A stretch of DNA of 64,000 bases from the NCBI GenBank assembly GCA_030490835.1, contig CM059975.1, positions 59,945,174 through 60,009,173 of the forward strand. Reading direction: 5' to 3'. The number at the start of each line of letters is the position of its first letter. Positions within the stretch are counted from its first letter, which is position 1. Shown one piece after another: positions 21,352 through 33,589 of this stretch. Origin of the DNA: Annona cherimola. Its lineage: Eukaryota; Streptophyta; Magnoliopsida; Magnoliales; Annonaceae. The notes beneath the pieces were generated by a model. It searched no databases, was not told the origin of the DNA, and saw nothing but the letters and a program-made list of their open reading frames with translations. Made by a program: the position numbers and the translations under genes.

Positions 21352-24300
21352 TGTTTCCTTTGGATTGGATTTTCTGCTGCCTTCTGATTTGTTCGGAGGT
21401 GAGTGAAAAATTCTAAAATTTAATGACTTCATTTTAATAAAAACAGTGCTGTTATGCTTCTTCAAGGATTTGGCGTTTTGGTACACATTCCAACATTTAT
21501 TGCTGTATCGAAATTTCCTTGTGAAGGATAATGTGAAGATGACCACACACATGGGCATAAAAATTTCACTTTCTGTTTTCTGCCTTAAGTTATATTTTCT
21601 CAAACTTGTAGAAACAGACTTAAAAAAAATGCTTTTGTCAAAACATTGAGATCTTGTACAGATTTTTGTTCTGTCACAAACGAAAACTTGAAAATTAATT
21701 ATGGCTAAAGCATCTTGAGAATGAATTTCTCAAAGTTTGCAAATTCTCTAGGAAAGAAAAAGTAAGAACTTGTTGGTGAAATGGGATTCACAGGATGAAA
21801 CCTAAGTTTCCATTGCTTACACCAGATCATTGCCGTAAGAATTATGATATTTCATGGCAAGTTGACACTAGAATAGAGAAATATCAAGTAAAATTTGTTA
21901 AAAATATTAAGCAGGTTTATAACTGAGATCCAATCAACCCACCATGCAACGCAAGGTTAATAGAGAATAACTTGATTATCTAAATTAAAGTAGTAATCCT
22001 CTATTAATCAATTAGTGGAAACTCATAATTGTAATGTATAAAATACAGAATAACTGTATTACCATATACTTCAAATATTTTGTTTTTTTTGTTTTTTTTG
22101 TTTTTTCTGAACATTTCCTTCCTTTAGAAATATAGGCATGTTTGATATTGGCTTATAGAGTTTATATCAGTACAATATGCTTGTACCATATGAAGTAGCT
22201 ATTGTGAGGCACTCTAGCAATAATTTTAGTCCCCCAAGCATGCCCAGGGTCATTGGACCTAAGAAGGATGATATTCCAGGGATTTGTGCGTTTCTAGTAT
22301 AAATAAACCATATAAAAATCTTACTATTCTCTCCTTTGTTAATAGGGGGTCAATGTTTGTTAAGTCAACTGCTGAAAATACTAATGAACAAACAAACAGA
22401 TAGTGAGAATTAACTTTTTGAACATTCCTTTGTTCACTTTCATAGGTTAGCATCCTAGCCTACATTGTAGAGATGTAGACAATTTACTAGCCAGGTGGCT
22501 ACGACTACTTAGTTTGGCATTTCTTAGGACCTAGAGAGGTTGTTATCAATTGTCATGGCTAGTGCCATCTTGGTTCCGGTGGCAGTTGTGCTGCTGAGAG
22601 CATACTGTTGCTTGGGCAAAAGTTTTCTCTTTAAATTGACTCAAAGTTTTATTGGAATCCACACATGGCCTTTCTATGAATCTTCATCTTTTCATTTGAT
22701 ACAGTCCTGAACACAGCATGTTGCCTATTTTAGAAGATGTGATGAATGCATAATAACTAGTAGCCTCTATGGCTTTGAACCATCTATAATTCAATACTCT
22801 AACATGAGAACCACATTTCCATACTTGCAAATTGTTGTCAACTGAATCTGGATACATTGAATGCAAAAGTTAACCATTTTGGATACACAGTGAAAACGTG
22901 GATTTTATTTTCTGCTTTGGATATTCTGAACATTGATGGGTTGAAAGCATAAATGGAGCATCATCTTTGATGTTTCAAGATGAGGGACTTCTCAGTTCTT
23001 AATCAAATGAGGAATTTTAGCATTTTCCATTACTATTATTATTATTTTTTTTAATGAAAGCATTTTCCTTTATTTTGATTGGAGGAGATGTACAAAATTT
23101 TCAAATATACTAAGGAATTATAATCAGCTCCAGGCATATTGGACACATCAGTATAATGAATTGCTCATTGGCCATCCTAGATGCTATAAAAGAACAGACG
23201 GTCTGCTTGAATATCAGAATACATTGGCAATGCATGATCTAGTACTTGCTTCTGGTTATTTTGAAGGCTAAAGGATGGGAGTTAATTGTGAGATTTGCTA
23301 ATACTTTGGATCAATGCCCCCACTCCAAGGCAATTAAAGACAAGGGAGTGGATTCTATGTTCTTGGAGTTCCATTGAAGTTTATTAGGACTAACCAAGAT
23401 AATTAATGGCCTCAATCATCCCAAGAGGATTTTTTTTGTCTCTTAATTTCCTTCTGTATATAGAGTTTTTCTTTTCCTTTTAACTAAACTTATCTCCGGT
23501 GGCATATAATTTAGGGTCATTATCTCCTATGTAAGAACTAGAAAGACCATACTTATTTGCTAAAAGGTGAATTAAGCACTAATTTAATGGGTGCACAATT
23601 TTCTCAATTCATTTCCTATTTTCTTTTCTTGTCTCCGTATACTCAAAACTATTTGAACTATTCCCTTTTCTATTGAAGTTACAGTTTTCAAGTCTAAAAC
23701 ACTACCCTTCTTACTAGTCTCTGGTTACAAGATTTTCTCAATTTTTGCGTCAGCTGGCTGAAAAACTCTACAAATGAGAGGAGAGACTTAGAGAGAGATT
23801 GACGAAATGGAGAAAATTAAATAAGAAAATGACATCAGAAACAAAGGAAACTGGAAAAACAAAATTCCTAGTTGCAATAAGGTAGAGATTGCTGAATGCG
23901 ATTGGTACCAGATATCAAATATAAAAAACGAATTCTTTCTTTTCCATTTAATAACAAAATAGAAAGAGTTTCCAAAATTTCTAGTGGGCATAAGTTTATA
24001 ATTCATGCAAGAAACAAATGAGTAGAGGAATCACAAAGCTTATTCTTTATGTTTTGCACCTAATGGCATTGTAGGGAATATAGTCTTGGACAACAAGTTG
24101 TTGAAAATGATGCCGAGGATATACATATGGCCATTTGGTTCATCGAGTGTCCCTAGTTAGTCAAGGGTATGAAGTTGACGGGGAGCTTTACAAGCTTCCT
24201 CTAGTTCTCTTCTAAATCAGTACTCCAGAGAATGGAGGGTTGGACAATATTTATCTCAAGACAACATTAAATTGCAAACACCAAAAGAAAGTGGGCTGTC

Positions 24301-25208
24301 AAAAGCATCTATGGCTTTGTTTGTCAGCGCAATCTTCACTGTGAAAGCACTGCTCTACCAATGCCTTTTAAAAGCCTGTTATGATGGAGAAGCGTTTTAT
24401 GGGAATCCGATACACCAAATAGCCTGTAAAAAAGGTTACCAGTGGAAGCCATTTGAAACTGCTTTCCCCCTAATGTTCTACTTTACTGGTAGAACGTCCA
24501 GCCCAAAACCTGCCCCAATGAATCCTATTTCACTTTGATGTAGGTCCTCAACTGCTTCCACCCCCCCCCACCCCCCCATGTTCTACTCCGCTGGTAGAAC
24601 ATCCAGCCCAAAACCTGCCCAAATGAATTCAATTTCACTTTGATGTAGGTGCTTACACTTATAAAATCTCATCTGGGCTTGAATTGGGTCTAATTCTAGT
24701 TCTTTCTTATCTGCAACCTTACACTTAGATTGTGCATGTTAAGAATGCAATGTCAGCTGCACATTGATTAATTTGATCAACTGAACCCAACCTTGAGCTG
24801 TGCTTGGGTTTGGCTGTTGTTTGGTTTGGACATGGTCAGAAGATGCTAAAACCATACCCAATAGTTGGCAAAAACCTTGGGGTTGTGAGGGAGGCATGTT
24901 GGAATAAAAGGAGAATTGCTTTGTCTCAAAACAGATATTTTGTGTACGTCTAAGATTTTCTTAATCAAATGGTGCTCTTTTGGATTGGTGGTCAGAGGAT
25001 ATTGAGTGCTGGAAAGCTTACAGAAAAGATTCTGAACCTGTTCATGGCAACTGGTGACGACCAAATCCTGGCCCTCATCCATTCCCTTAATATCCAACAC
25101 ATGCTCCCTCCTGTCCTACCTACCAGTAAGCACTGATAGTAACTATCTTGGAATTGCTATTTAAGAAGTGAGGCAGCCTTGTGGCTTACAAAACTTGTGC
25201 TTGTGCAG
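21352..25208. other. Intron or intergenic stretch without recognised genes
   Basis: Frames are short (up to 88 codons) and none has a recognisable domain. The only structure seen is a tandem duplication with a hairpin and a poly-C tract at 24470-24652. The stretch ends with TTGTGCAG at 25201-25208, a splice-acceptor-like site just upstream of the RGP gene. Confidence 0.4.
24470..24652. repeat. Tandem duplication with hairpin, split by poly-C tract
   Basis: A block of about 75 bases (CATGTTCTAC...CACTTTGATGTAGGT) occurs at about 24472-24545 and again at 24578-24650. Each copy contains the inverted pair GTTCTAC / GTAGAAC with a 7-base spacer. A C-rich run (24560-24578) separates them. Confidence 0.7.
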
Positions 25209-25321
25209 GATGCTCTGAGAAGTTCTAAAACTGTTGTCTGCATCTTACATCCACTTCTATATTTAGAGGATTGAAAACAGTGCCCCTGAAAGAATTACTC
25301 AAATCCTAATTTATTGTCAAA
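25209..25321 (+). promoter_or_regulatory. 5' UTR segment of the RGP gene, probable leader-intron acceptor
   Basis: CTTGTGCAG at 25200-25208 matches a plant 3' splice site. From there to the ATG at 25322 there is no other in-frame start, and the start context is GTCAAAATGGCT (A at -3, G at +4). A 5' UTR intron is inferred and its donor is not located. Confidence 0.35.
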
Positions 25322-26377
25322 ATGGCTTCAACAATCAAGGATGCAGAGGTGGACATTGTGATTGCTGCACTTCGATCTGACCTCACTGTATTCATGGAAG
25401 AATGGCGAGCTGTCTTTTCTCGATTCCACCTGATAATTGTCAAAGATCCGGACCTCAAGGAGGACCTTCACATTCCATCAGGGTTTGACCATCACATATA
25501 CACAAAATCTGACATCGACAGAGTTATCGGCTCTGGTGCATCCACTCTATGCTTCTCTGGTTACTCATGCAGGTACTTTGGTTACCTTGTTTCCCGCAAG
25601 AAGTATGTTGTCTCTATTGATGATGACTGCATACCTTCAAGGGACAACAAGGGCCATTTAGTAGATGCTGTGGCACAACATATTGCCAACCTTGGGTCTC
25701 CTGCTATACCGTTCTTCTTCAACACACTCTATGACCCATTCCGTGAAGGTGCAGATTTTGTTCGGGGATATCCTTTCAGCCTTAGGAATGGTGTTGAATG
25801 TGTTTTGTCTTGTGGATTGTGGCTCAACTTAGCAGATTATGATGCTCCGACTCAGATTGTAAAGCCCAGGGAAAGGAATGGGAGGTATGTGGATGCTGTC
25901 CTGACAGTGCCGATTGGGGCCTTGATGCCTGTCAGTGGGATAAATGTTGGACTCATTCGGGAGGTGATGGGTCCAGCCATGTTCCCAGGGCTGCAGCTAT
26001 TAGGGGAAGGGAAACGAAGGTGGGGAACAATGGAGGACATATGGTGTGGCTTGTGTGCAAAGGTGGTGTGTGATCATTTGGGGCTAGGTGTTAAAAGTGG
26101 TTTGCCGTATGTGTGGAGGGAGAAAGCCCAGGGAGATGAGGCCTTGTACAGCTTGAAGAAAGAGTGGACAGGAGTCAAACTGATGGAGGATATAGTACCC
26201 TTCTTCCAATCTGTAAGGTTGCCACGGACGGCTGTCACTCCTGATCAGTGCGTGCTTGAGATTGCAAGGATGGTGAAGGAGCGGCTGGGGCCATTGGATC
26301 CAATATTTGAGCGGGCTGGCAAAGCCATGGTGGAGTGGGTTCAGCTATGGAGGACTGCTGGATCGGGGTCTTCTTGA
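25322..26377 (+). CDS. RGP5: Reversibly glycosylated polypeptide, RGP5/UAM5 type
   Basis: Complete single-exon frame of 351 aa, the usual length for class-2 RGPs. The RGP family (UDP-arabinopyranose mutase) interconverts UDP-Arap and UDP-Araf at the cytosolic face of the Golgi to feed wall polysaccharide synthesis. The N-terminal EVDIVIAALRSD strand is followed by the SIDDDC metal/UDP motif (Asp100-102) and the block FVRGYPFSLRNG, whose Arg148 and Arg155 align with the glycosylated and catalytic arginines (158 and 165) described in rice UAM1. NLADYDAPTQ (169-178), MPVSGIN (202-208), GEGKRRWGTMEDIWCGLC (228-245) and GVKSGLPYVW (256-265) match RGP5 rather than RGP1-3. Class-2 members may act as non-catalytic partners of class-1 mutases. 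The frame is intact with no premature stops, unlike every neighbouring element, so it is probably functional. Confidence 0.93.
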   Translation: MASTIKDAEVDIVIAALRSDLTVFMEEWRAVFSRFHLIIVKDPDLKEDLHIPSGFDHHIYTKSDIDRVIGSGASTLCFSGYSCRYFGYLVSRKKYVVSIDDDCIPSRDNKGHLVDAVAQHIANLGSPAIPFFFNTLYDPFREGADFVRGYPFSLRNGVECVLSCGLWLNLADYDAPTQIVKPRERNGRYVDAVLTVPIGALMPVSGINVGLIREVMGPAMFPGLQLLGEGKRRWGTMEDIWCGLCAKVVCDHLGLGVKSGLPYVWREKAQGDEALYSLKKEWTGVKLMEDIVPFFQSVRLPRTAVTPDQCVLEIARMVKERLGPLDPIFERAGKAMVEWVQLWRTAGSGSS

Positions 26378-27068
26378 GGAGGGAGGGTCTGCTTACAGGA
26401 ATGATGTTTTATTAGTTACTATTTCGAAGTCTTCATCCTTTTTTTTTTTTTGTTGCGCTTGGCTTTGGATCAAATATTTGCAGTGACCAGATGGATTTTT
26501 TGTTAGTATCGCATGACGATAATAATTGAGTCTTCTTTTGTTTAAGGAATGTCCAATGATCAAATCTAACTGGTTGTAAATCTTTGGAATCTTGAGCGAA
26601 GCATTTTTGGCAAGGGATTCTTCAATTTGGTTTGCCACAGCTGAAGTTTGCAACTATCTCACCCTTTCTTCTATGTGCTAGTTTTAGGATTTCTCCCAGA
26701 TTCTGTTGAAGGGGAATGTTTTCCAGCAAATGTTTGCATGGAGTGTTCTGTACAGATTGGCTGCTCTTTTCACTACTAATATTTCTTTATCCAAATATAT
26801 TTAGTTAGATGCCAAAATTCAAATATTTTGAATATATTTTATTTTCAAATTTTAACCGTTTTATATTCATCGTTAGATGATGTTAAACGTTCATAGGAGC
26901 CTCCCCAATTTTGAGCTCACCTTGATGATTGAACTAAAACTTTATGTATTTTATTTAACATAATTCTGTTTTGATATGGTACGAAAATCATTTCATTAAA
27001 TTTCTTGAGTGGGTCTTCTTGCTTTAAAACGTGGATTGTCATGTGAAGCACCGATTCAATGAACATAG
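26378..27068. other. RGP 3' UTR and downstream AT-rich sequence
   Basis: T-rich sequence follows the stop codon. Plausible far-upstream/polyadenylation-type elements (AATAAT near 26520, TTGTAA near 26575) are present but cannot be fixed. No further gene is visible. Confidence 0.4.
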
Positions 27069-27384
27069 GTGCATTTCAAGCTTTGGTGCATATAGTTGCA
27101 TGATCTATTTTGCAATTTTTTTTTTGAATTTTTAATCTTTGTGTGGGCCCAATCAAGGAGTTTCTAAATATGTAATTTAACATTTTTTTCAAATTTTATT
27201 ATTCTATTTCAAATTTTCAAAATAAAAAAAGTCATTTCTTATTTCTTATGCACCAAACAAGTAAAAATTAAAAATAATCAATTACTTATTTAGAAACACC
27301 TTGCTTAGGCCCACATAAATATGTTAAAAAATTCAGAAAAAAGGTTATGCAATCATGTGCATTAAAGCTTAGCTTAGTGCACAA
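27069..27384. mobile_element. Foldback MITE (about 316 bp)
   Basis: The left arm GTGTGGGCCCAATCAAGGAG at about 27141 pairs with the right arm CACCTTGCTTAGGCCCACAT at about 27297. Pairing extends to the ends (GGTGCATTTCAAGCTTTGGT against the complement of AAAGCTTAGCTTAGTGCAC). It lies immediately upstream of the Tat-element LTR-like repeat. No clear target duplication was seen. Confidence 0.65.
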
Positions 27385-27572
27385 TAGCGCATTGGATCCG
27401 AGTTCTGTCATGATTAAATTAAGAAAAATGCTTAGACATATTAAAAATAATAATAATTTATTGAATCATTTATCTACCTTGGAATGATGTTTTATAGGGT
27501 CTAGAATGATGTATAAATTATATTATTTTATTATATTGATTTTATATTTCTTTAGAGTACACCAGTTGGATA

Positions 27573-29484
27573 TTGGAGACACTCTATTGTATCTTGTTTT
27601 GATTTTTAATTTGATATAGTTTGTTTTACAATTATATTTTAAATAATTTGTCATTTGTGTGGTGCATTTTTAACATTTTGAAAACCTAAGGCTGTATTGG
27701 CAATTTTGAAACAGATGTTATTTTGCAAAATTTAATAAAGCTTTAGCATTGTTTTGCATTTTCTCACTCACTAACTGTTTGAGTGAGTTGGCTTACTCTG
27801 ATTGGATGATTTGTTGCAAATGGGGGCCCACTAGGAAGGTTCTATGCTCTAATGCATAGATTTTCGATTTTTGGAAAGAGGAGAAAAGCTCTCGTTTTTG
27901 GAGAGACTGCGGCTATTCGGAGCTCGAGGGAGAGAGGGATTTCTGTTTTTCCTTTGTTGGCTAAGGCTTTCTATCTTCCTCGATCGGGTTTTCGATTCTT
28001 CTCTTTTGGAGAGCTCGAGAGAGACTTTGGCGGGGGCTGTTTCTTTTTCTTGGACTCTGGTTCTTCGGCTTTCGAATTGGACGAGAGCAGCGGGAACGAT
28101 TTTTGAGTTTGGGGAGTCCTTTCCATCGACAACAATGGCTTGAATCCTTCGGTTTTATTTTTCCTAGCCTCGCTCAGTTCTCTTCTTCCCATTGAGTCCT
28201 GTTTTGTTGTGGTTCCTAGCAGGTATAATCATTACATCTTCCGTTTTATTGGATTCAACAACTATGTAGTCGTGTTATCTATTTTCATTTTCTTCTTTTA
28301 GTCAAGAATAAAGTATTTCTTCATTGACGACGAGTGCTGCATTTCGTTTTTTTGCTTTCTCACTCTCGTTTTAATAACTGCCTGTTTGATTTTGTATCCA
28401 TTTGAGACGATTGGAGTGATTTTCATTCCCGTTGATCGTCTTAGTGTGATTTTGGACAGGTTGTGACTCGTTTTCATTCCTTGCTTTTAGATATGCTAGA
28501 TATCTGTTTCATTTTATATGGCTGTTCGATTTCTGGTTTGAGTGTTTGGCCTCTGTTTTTGTTTCTTAATATGCAATATAGCAATCTTTATTGGTGGAAA
28601 ACAAAATCGTTGAATATGTTTTCGCCCCAGTCGATTTGAATTCTGGCATATTGTTTTCTGTTCTGTATTATACGAGTTTTCAGTCATTTCTGGAGCTTCT
28701 TGGATAATTTCTGTTTGATTCTATACCCGTTTCGAATGATTGAAGCGATTTGAATCATTCCCCTTGATCATTCGAACCTGCTTGGGTACATCTGTTTAAT
28801 CTATTGAGAACCTAAATGCATCTGACCTTTGTGCAATAAATTTTGATGGGTTAGCTGATTTTCAATGATAGCAGGTCGTGTTTGGCCTTCAACTTGTGGA
28901 TGTTTGTTTCATTACTGTTTCTGTCTGAATAATCAGTTTCTATTTTTGCTTATATAGGTTCATGCATGGAATGAATAAATAGTGGCCACATCTATTGATT
29001 TGGTCGATTTCATAGTTCTGTCAGTCTCATTGTATATTCACTTTGAGTTCCTGTTTTCTGATATATTCCACATAATTAATTCGTTGGATCATGGTGTTTA
29101 TATATTGAACGGGTTGCGATTCCTTCAATTGCTTGGAGTAACTGAGTTTTTGATTCAATTTGCATGGTTTATGGCATGGGAAGTACCCATTACGTGTTGT
29201 TTATGGGTCAATGAAGCGAGCTAGATCTATTTTGGTTGTTTCAGCACGTGGTGCATTGATTATGCATCTATTGCCTGAATCTGTTTAAAAGTCTTTTTGT
29301 AGTCTTTATGATTTGTTGCTTAAACATCCTGTAAATCATATTAATGCCATCACAGTTTAAGGAATGCCGAAATTGCTTATTCATGGTTAGAATGAAATCT
29401 TATAGTGAATGATCCCATGAATCCAGTTTTGTATTCATCTTGTTCTGCTTAAGCAGAATTGTGATATCGTCATTTTTGTAGAGA
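27573..29484 (+). repeat. LTR-like repeat A (about 97% identical to repeat B)
   Basis: Matches 47813-49709 in direct orientation from GACACTCTATTGT to GTCATTTTT. It is pyrimidine-rich, with a hairpin at 27763-27787, a GC-richer leader-like part (27860-28140) and AG-GT junctions (CCTAGCAGGTATAATC at about 28215) resembling 5' UTR exon-intron boundaries. Its flanks do not match those of B, so A is probably truncated at both ends. Taking it as the 5' LTR is inference from its position upstream of gag. Confidence 0.7.
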
Positions 29485-30389
29485 GCAAGAATGCGAGTAC
29501 CTGGGGTTTTAGGATTTCACATGCGACTTTTGCAACGGGTAGTAGTATAATTATTTAATCTGGATATTGTTTGTTAAAGGAGAACAAATCCTAGTTTATC
29601 CTTGCACATTCTCTCTAAATATATAAGGCGTACCCTAATTTTCTTAACCACATATTCTCATGGGATTAAGTTAATTAGAATCCATTAAGTTCTGTAGTTT
29701 GTTCATGAAATTCCTCAAGGTCATCACGCCTATTCTCATGGTCTTAGATTTGCAGGTTTAATATCTTGATTATCGTATATTAGATTTCCACATCTCGGTT
29801 CCATCACCTAATATATGGAGTCATACCAAAATACGGGCCCGTGTACAAAGCAAACATTAAAATCACAAGATATTAAATTAACAACAATATCCATTATAAA
29901 TAAATTAAAAACTTATACCACGCTACATTGTACACATGCTACATCCTAAACCCTAGATTCAGGGCTTAGCCGAGCATGTTTAAGTTCAAAATAAAAATAA
30001 AATTCAATTCCATCTTAAATAAAACAATTAAAATTAAAAAGGGGAAGGATAGAAGAACTTATTGGTTTGGAGCCTCTGCTGGCGTGTCGGCCGCTCCACG
30101 CAACTTGTGGTCTGTCTCTTGCCCGTGCTCTCCACCTCCTTGCTCTCTCTCTCTCTTTCTAAATTTCTTTCTTCCTGCTCAAAGTTCTCTCTCAATTTTT
30201 CTCTGCCGTGAAAATTCTGTTGCTGCCCGCCGGAATGTCCCTCAAAATCAGCTCTGAATTCTCTATTTATAATATTGAAATTGCGCATAGCACAAGCTTA
30301 CGCAGCCTTCTTGCGCTTTCCATCCATGTTAGCATGTAACATGCGTAGCTATTATTCTAGACGGGATGAAATTTCATGGGCGATTAAAT

Positions 30390-31110
30390 ATGACAATCTG
30401 GACGGTGTTGAATTAGATAGATAAAAGTAGTGCAAGCCTTGATTTAAACATTCTGGACGGTCAAGATTTTCTTGGCGGTGAACAAAAATTCTGAATGGAT
30501 GGAATTAATCATTAAGGGCGGCTGATTGATGCGCTAGTTTGGACATGCTGATTTTTAGATGTTTGGACTGTTGAATTAGCTACATGATTGGAAATGAACA
30601 GCCAGAAATTATTTAATTTTCTGTTGGATAAATCAACGGCTCGGATGGCTGGAATTCAAATGGCTAGGATGCTGAACAACTTTGGACGTTGCATGAATTC
30701 TGAAATCTCTGGTGGGCTGCATTTTATTCCCCTCAATTTGAATTGCGTTAAATTTGATTGTACAATTTAGCAGCTTGGATTTTGGACGGTTTGAATGCTT
30801 TAGCTTAATTTAATCAACCTGGATTGTGCAGCAAGATTTAATATGGACGGTCTGGATTTCTGAAAATTGGACGGCTGATATTTTGCTTTGGTCGAAGATT
30901 TGAACAGTGGACAGCTTGCTTAAAAAAATGGACGGTGGATAATAATCTGATCTGTGGCCTGCTTTGATGGCTGAAGATTGCGTGGCCGGTCCCTTGAAAA
31001 ATCTGGACGGTTTTGGACGTGGAATGGACGGCTGAATAATGCTTTGACATGCTGAAAATCTGGAGGGGACAGATCGGATGTATGGATCTGGACGGTATTA
31101 GACGGTCTGA
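30390..31110 (+). repeat. Dispersed TGGACGG(T/C)TG motif cluster
   Basis: About ten copies of TGGACGGT or TGGACGGC, often followed by TGGAT or TGAAT, at irregular spacing (for example 30397, 30453, 30783, 30846, 30869, 30931, 31006, 31024, 31089). Such motifs recur in LTRs and leaders of several plant retrotransposons; function unknown. Confidence 0.65.
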
Positions 31111-31594
31111 TTTAATTAACTGGATGTTGATGATTTTGTGGGCCCCACTCTTGAACTTGCAAACCTTGTGGGTCCCACTTGAATTTACAAACCTGCATAA
31201 AAAATATTTAAATCATTAATACATCAAAATCATTAGTGGGTTATCACTATAAAAAATTATTTCAAGCCCGTTTAATTTCATGACAACAATTAAAATGTAA
31301 TTTCAAGCTAAAAGATTACAAAAATTATTTAAATAACTTGAAATTAATATTTAATACCTAAATGTTGCAAAATCATATTTTAGAGCAAATTTCACATTAA
31401 ACTCAATTAATTACCCACCAAATTGGTATAAGATGCCCATAAATATATTATTAATTTTCAATTATCAATATGGATGTATTGCATGCCTAAATATCATATA
31501 GGGATAGATCCTATCATTCATATTTGTCATATTAAGGCACATTGTTAAATTTTATTTTGCAAAACTTGTCAAGATACCTAAAGATTAGATTGAT

Positions 31595-32330
31595 ACATTC
31601 TCATTTTGAGTCGTTGAATGACTAGAGTTGGAGGTTCCTTTACTGAATGGTGAAGGGAGTGATCATCTTGAGAAATTTTATTTTGAGTTGTTGAAAGACT
31701 AGAGTTGGGCGGTTCCTTCACTGAATGGTGAAGGAAGCGGATGGATCCCAACTTAGTCTTAATAAATAATTTGATGGTTAGGAATGTCAAGTCTTGAAAA
31801 ATGGATATAGAATGCATTTTGATATGACATTTTGAATTGTAGAATCAATTTTTGTCTTGGCATCTATTTATGCAATTTGTTTGTCCACTTATTGTTTGAT
31901 TGAATAATCTGATTGAATGTGAAATTTGTTGCTAAAATACATATATGACTACCATGCGAAATTGAGTTTATGATTCAAAACAATGTGTCAAAATGCAATG
32001 ATATATCTGATTTTCTGGAATTTATCTTGCCATTTGAAATCCGATGATGTTTTGATTGTTTCCTAGGCTAGGGTTGGGCGGTTCCTTCACTGATGGTGAG
32101 GGGAGTGAATGGATTCCCAATTTAGTCTTGAGTTGCATGGCTAGGGTTGGGAGGTTCCTTCACTGAATGGTGAGGGGAGTGGATGGATCCCAACTTAGTC
32201 TTGAACATTAATCGGATGAAGTGGAATGATAAATCTTAGAAATAACGATAGGTCATGCATTTTGATATATTGTTTTGAATTGTAGAATCGGTTTTTGTTG
32301 TGACTCTATTTATGCTTGTATATAGTAATA
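31595..32330 (+). repeat. Direct repeats around GGTTCCTTCACTGAATGGTG
   Basis: Four close copies of CTAGRGTTGGGNGGTTCCTT followed by CACTGAATGGTGARGGGAGT start near 31621, 31690, 32069 and 32142. The last of each pair is followed by a shared stretch (ATGGATCCCAACTTAGTCTT, then GCATTTTGATAT...GAATTGTAGAATC). A diverged copy lies near 32540-32590. Leader repeats of this kind are common in Tat elements. Confidence 0.75.
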
Positions 32331-33589
32331 GATTTCACTGGCTCTTCATTTTGTGAATATTGTATTACATTAGAAAGTCCTTTTGTGTATGCATTGCTAT
32401 GTTGACAGTTGAAGTTCAGGTTGTTTTGTCCAATTGCATTGAAAAGTCATGGTACTAAGTATGTGCTTATATTTAATGAGTTGTTCATCTTTTATTATGG
32501 ATTTGTGATGAATGTCACTTGATTTGTGCTACAATTTGGGGGTTTCTATTGCTAAATGGTGGTAGGGAGCGGATTAATCCCAATTGTAGCAATTAAAGGT
32601 TGATTATTGGTTTGGAAACTCATTATTTATAGTAGATACTTAGATTAATGACTTCAAATGCATGAGGATGACATAACTTGGATTGAAAGCAGCAAGATTG
32701 TCTTGCCTTCCTTTGTTTATTGCTCTAATATCAGATATTGCCATCATGGCATGATCGGTTGTGAGTTGCAGACATTGTGGAGTATTTGTCATCAATTTGC
32801 AGCCATTTGGAGGAGATTTGAGAGCAAATTTTGAAGCGGATTTCAACAGTGGTGCAAGACAGTTTGCAGTACATCTTGGAGCAGATTTTAGGGGGATTTT
32901 AAAGCTACTTTGCTGTCCAGTTTTCAGTAGCCTTGCAAGGGGGTTTCTTCTCAGTTTTTAGCAACTCGAAGGCCGTTTTTCATGGAGAGTGGAGACTTCA
33001 TATAGAGCTGGGTCATCTAGTGTCATAGGAGAGTTTTTTATTTGAGTTGTATTTTTTATTGAGTCTTTGTTATTAGCTTAAGCATTTTTTGTTTTGATTC
33101 TTTGTTGTCAACTTGTAATAGACAGAAGAAGATAACGAAAAACTTGCATTGCATTTTTGCATTTGTGGTTGCATGTGCTCTTTAATAAGAGCTAGGATCC
33201 TGTGCTTGAGTAAGGAGTATCGCGACGTCTTTGACGGTTAGTATGAGCTTCTAAAGAGCACACCCCACGACATGTACCTGAGATTAAGTTAAGTTTCAAC
33301 TTAGCTTAGGAGGTACATAGTTGGGGGAACTTATGAAGGAGAAGGAACCCTAGTTCATTTTGATTTCGTCTACATTTTAATTTGTCTTTACATTTATAGT
33401 GTTCATAGTAAGAGTTTATTTTGGATTGTTTATTTGAATTATTTATTAGTTTGTCCATATTTTTGCATTTCTATTGCTTGCATTTACAGAGTCCCTAACA
33501 ATAGGTCCTAAGAGAACTTTGTCCACCCATAGGAGTCCAATAATCACCCACTTGAAAAAGACGAATCAAGAACCACTCATCATGGTTAG

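Larger units (their letters stand above)
29485..33589 (+). other. Repeat-rich non-coding leader of the Tat element (possibly with further insertions)
   Basis: No genes seen. 29485-30390 is unassigned AT-rich sequence. 30390-31110 carries about ten TGGACGG motifs. 31138-31185 has two GTGGG(C/T)CCCAC blocks. 31600-32330 contains direct repeats around GGTTCCTTCACTGAATGGTG. 32640-33580 is unassigned. A primer-binding site was not found here. Confidence 0.5.

Noticed and set aside
24272..24538. 88-codon frame upstream of RGP
   Set aside because: Part of it is translated from a tandemly duplicated non-coding block; no domain and no splice context.
27871..28143. Overlapping 84-90-codon frames in repeat A and their counterpart at 48168-48368
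   Set aside because: Phe/Arg-rich text in a leader-like region, frames differ between the copies, and no conserved protein results.
28982..29224. 80-codon frame almost identical to one at 49217-49459 in the second LTR-like repeat
   Set aside because: It has no ATG at its start (GTG), lies in intron-like T-rich text, and its conservation follows from the roughly 97% identity of the whole repeat.
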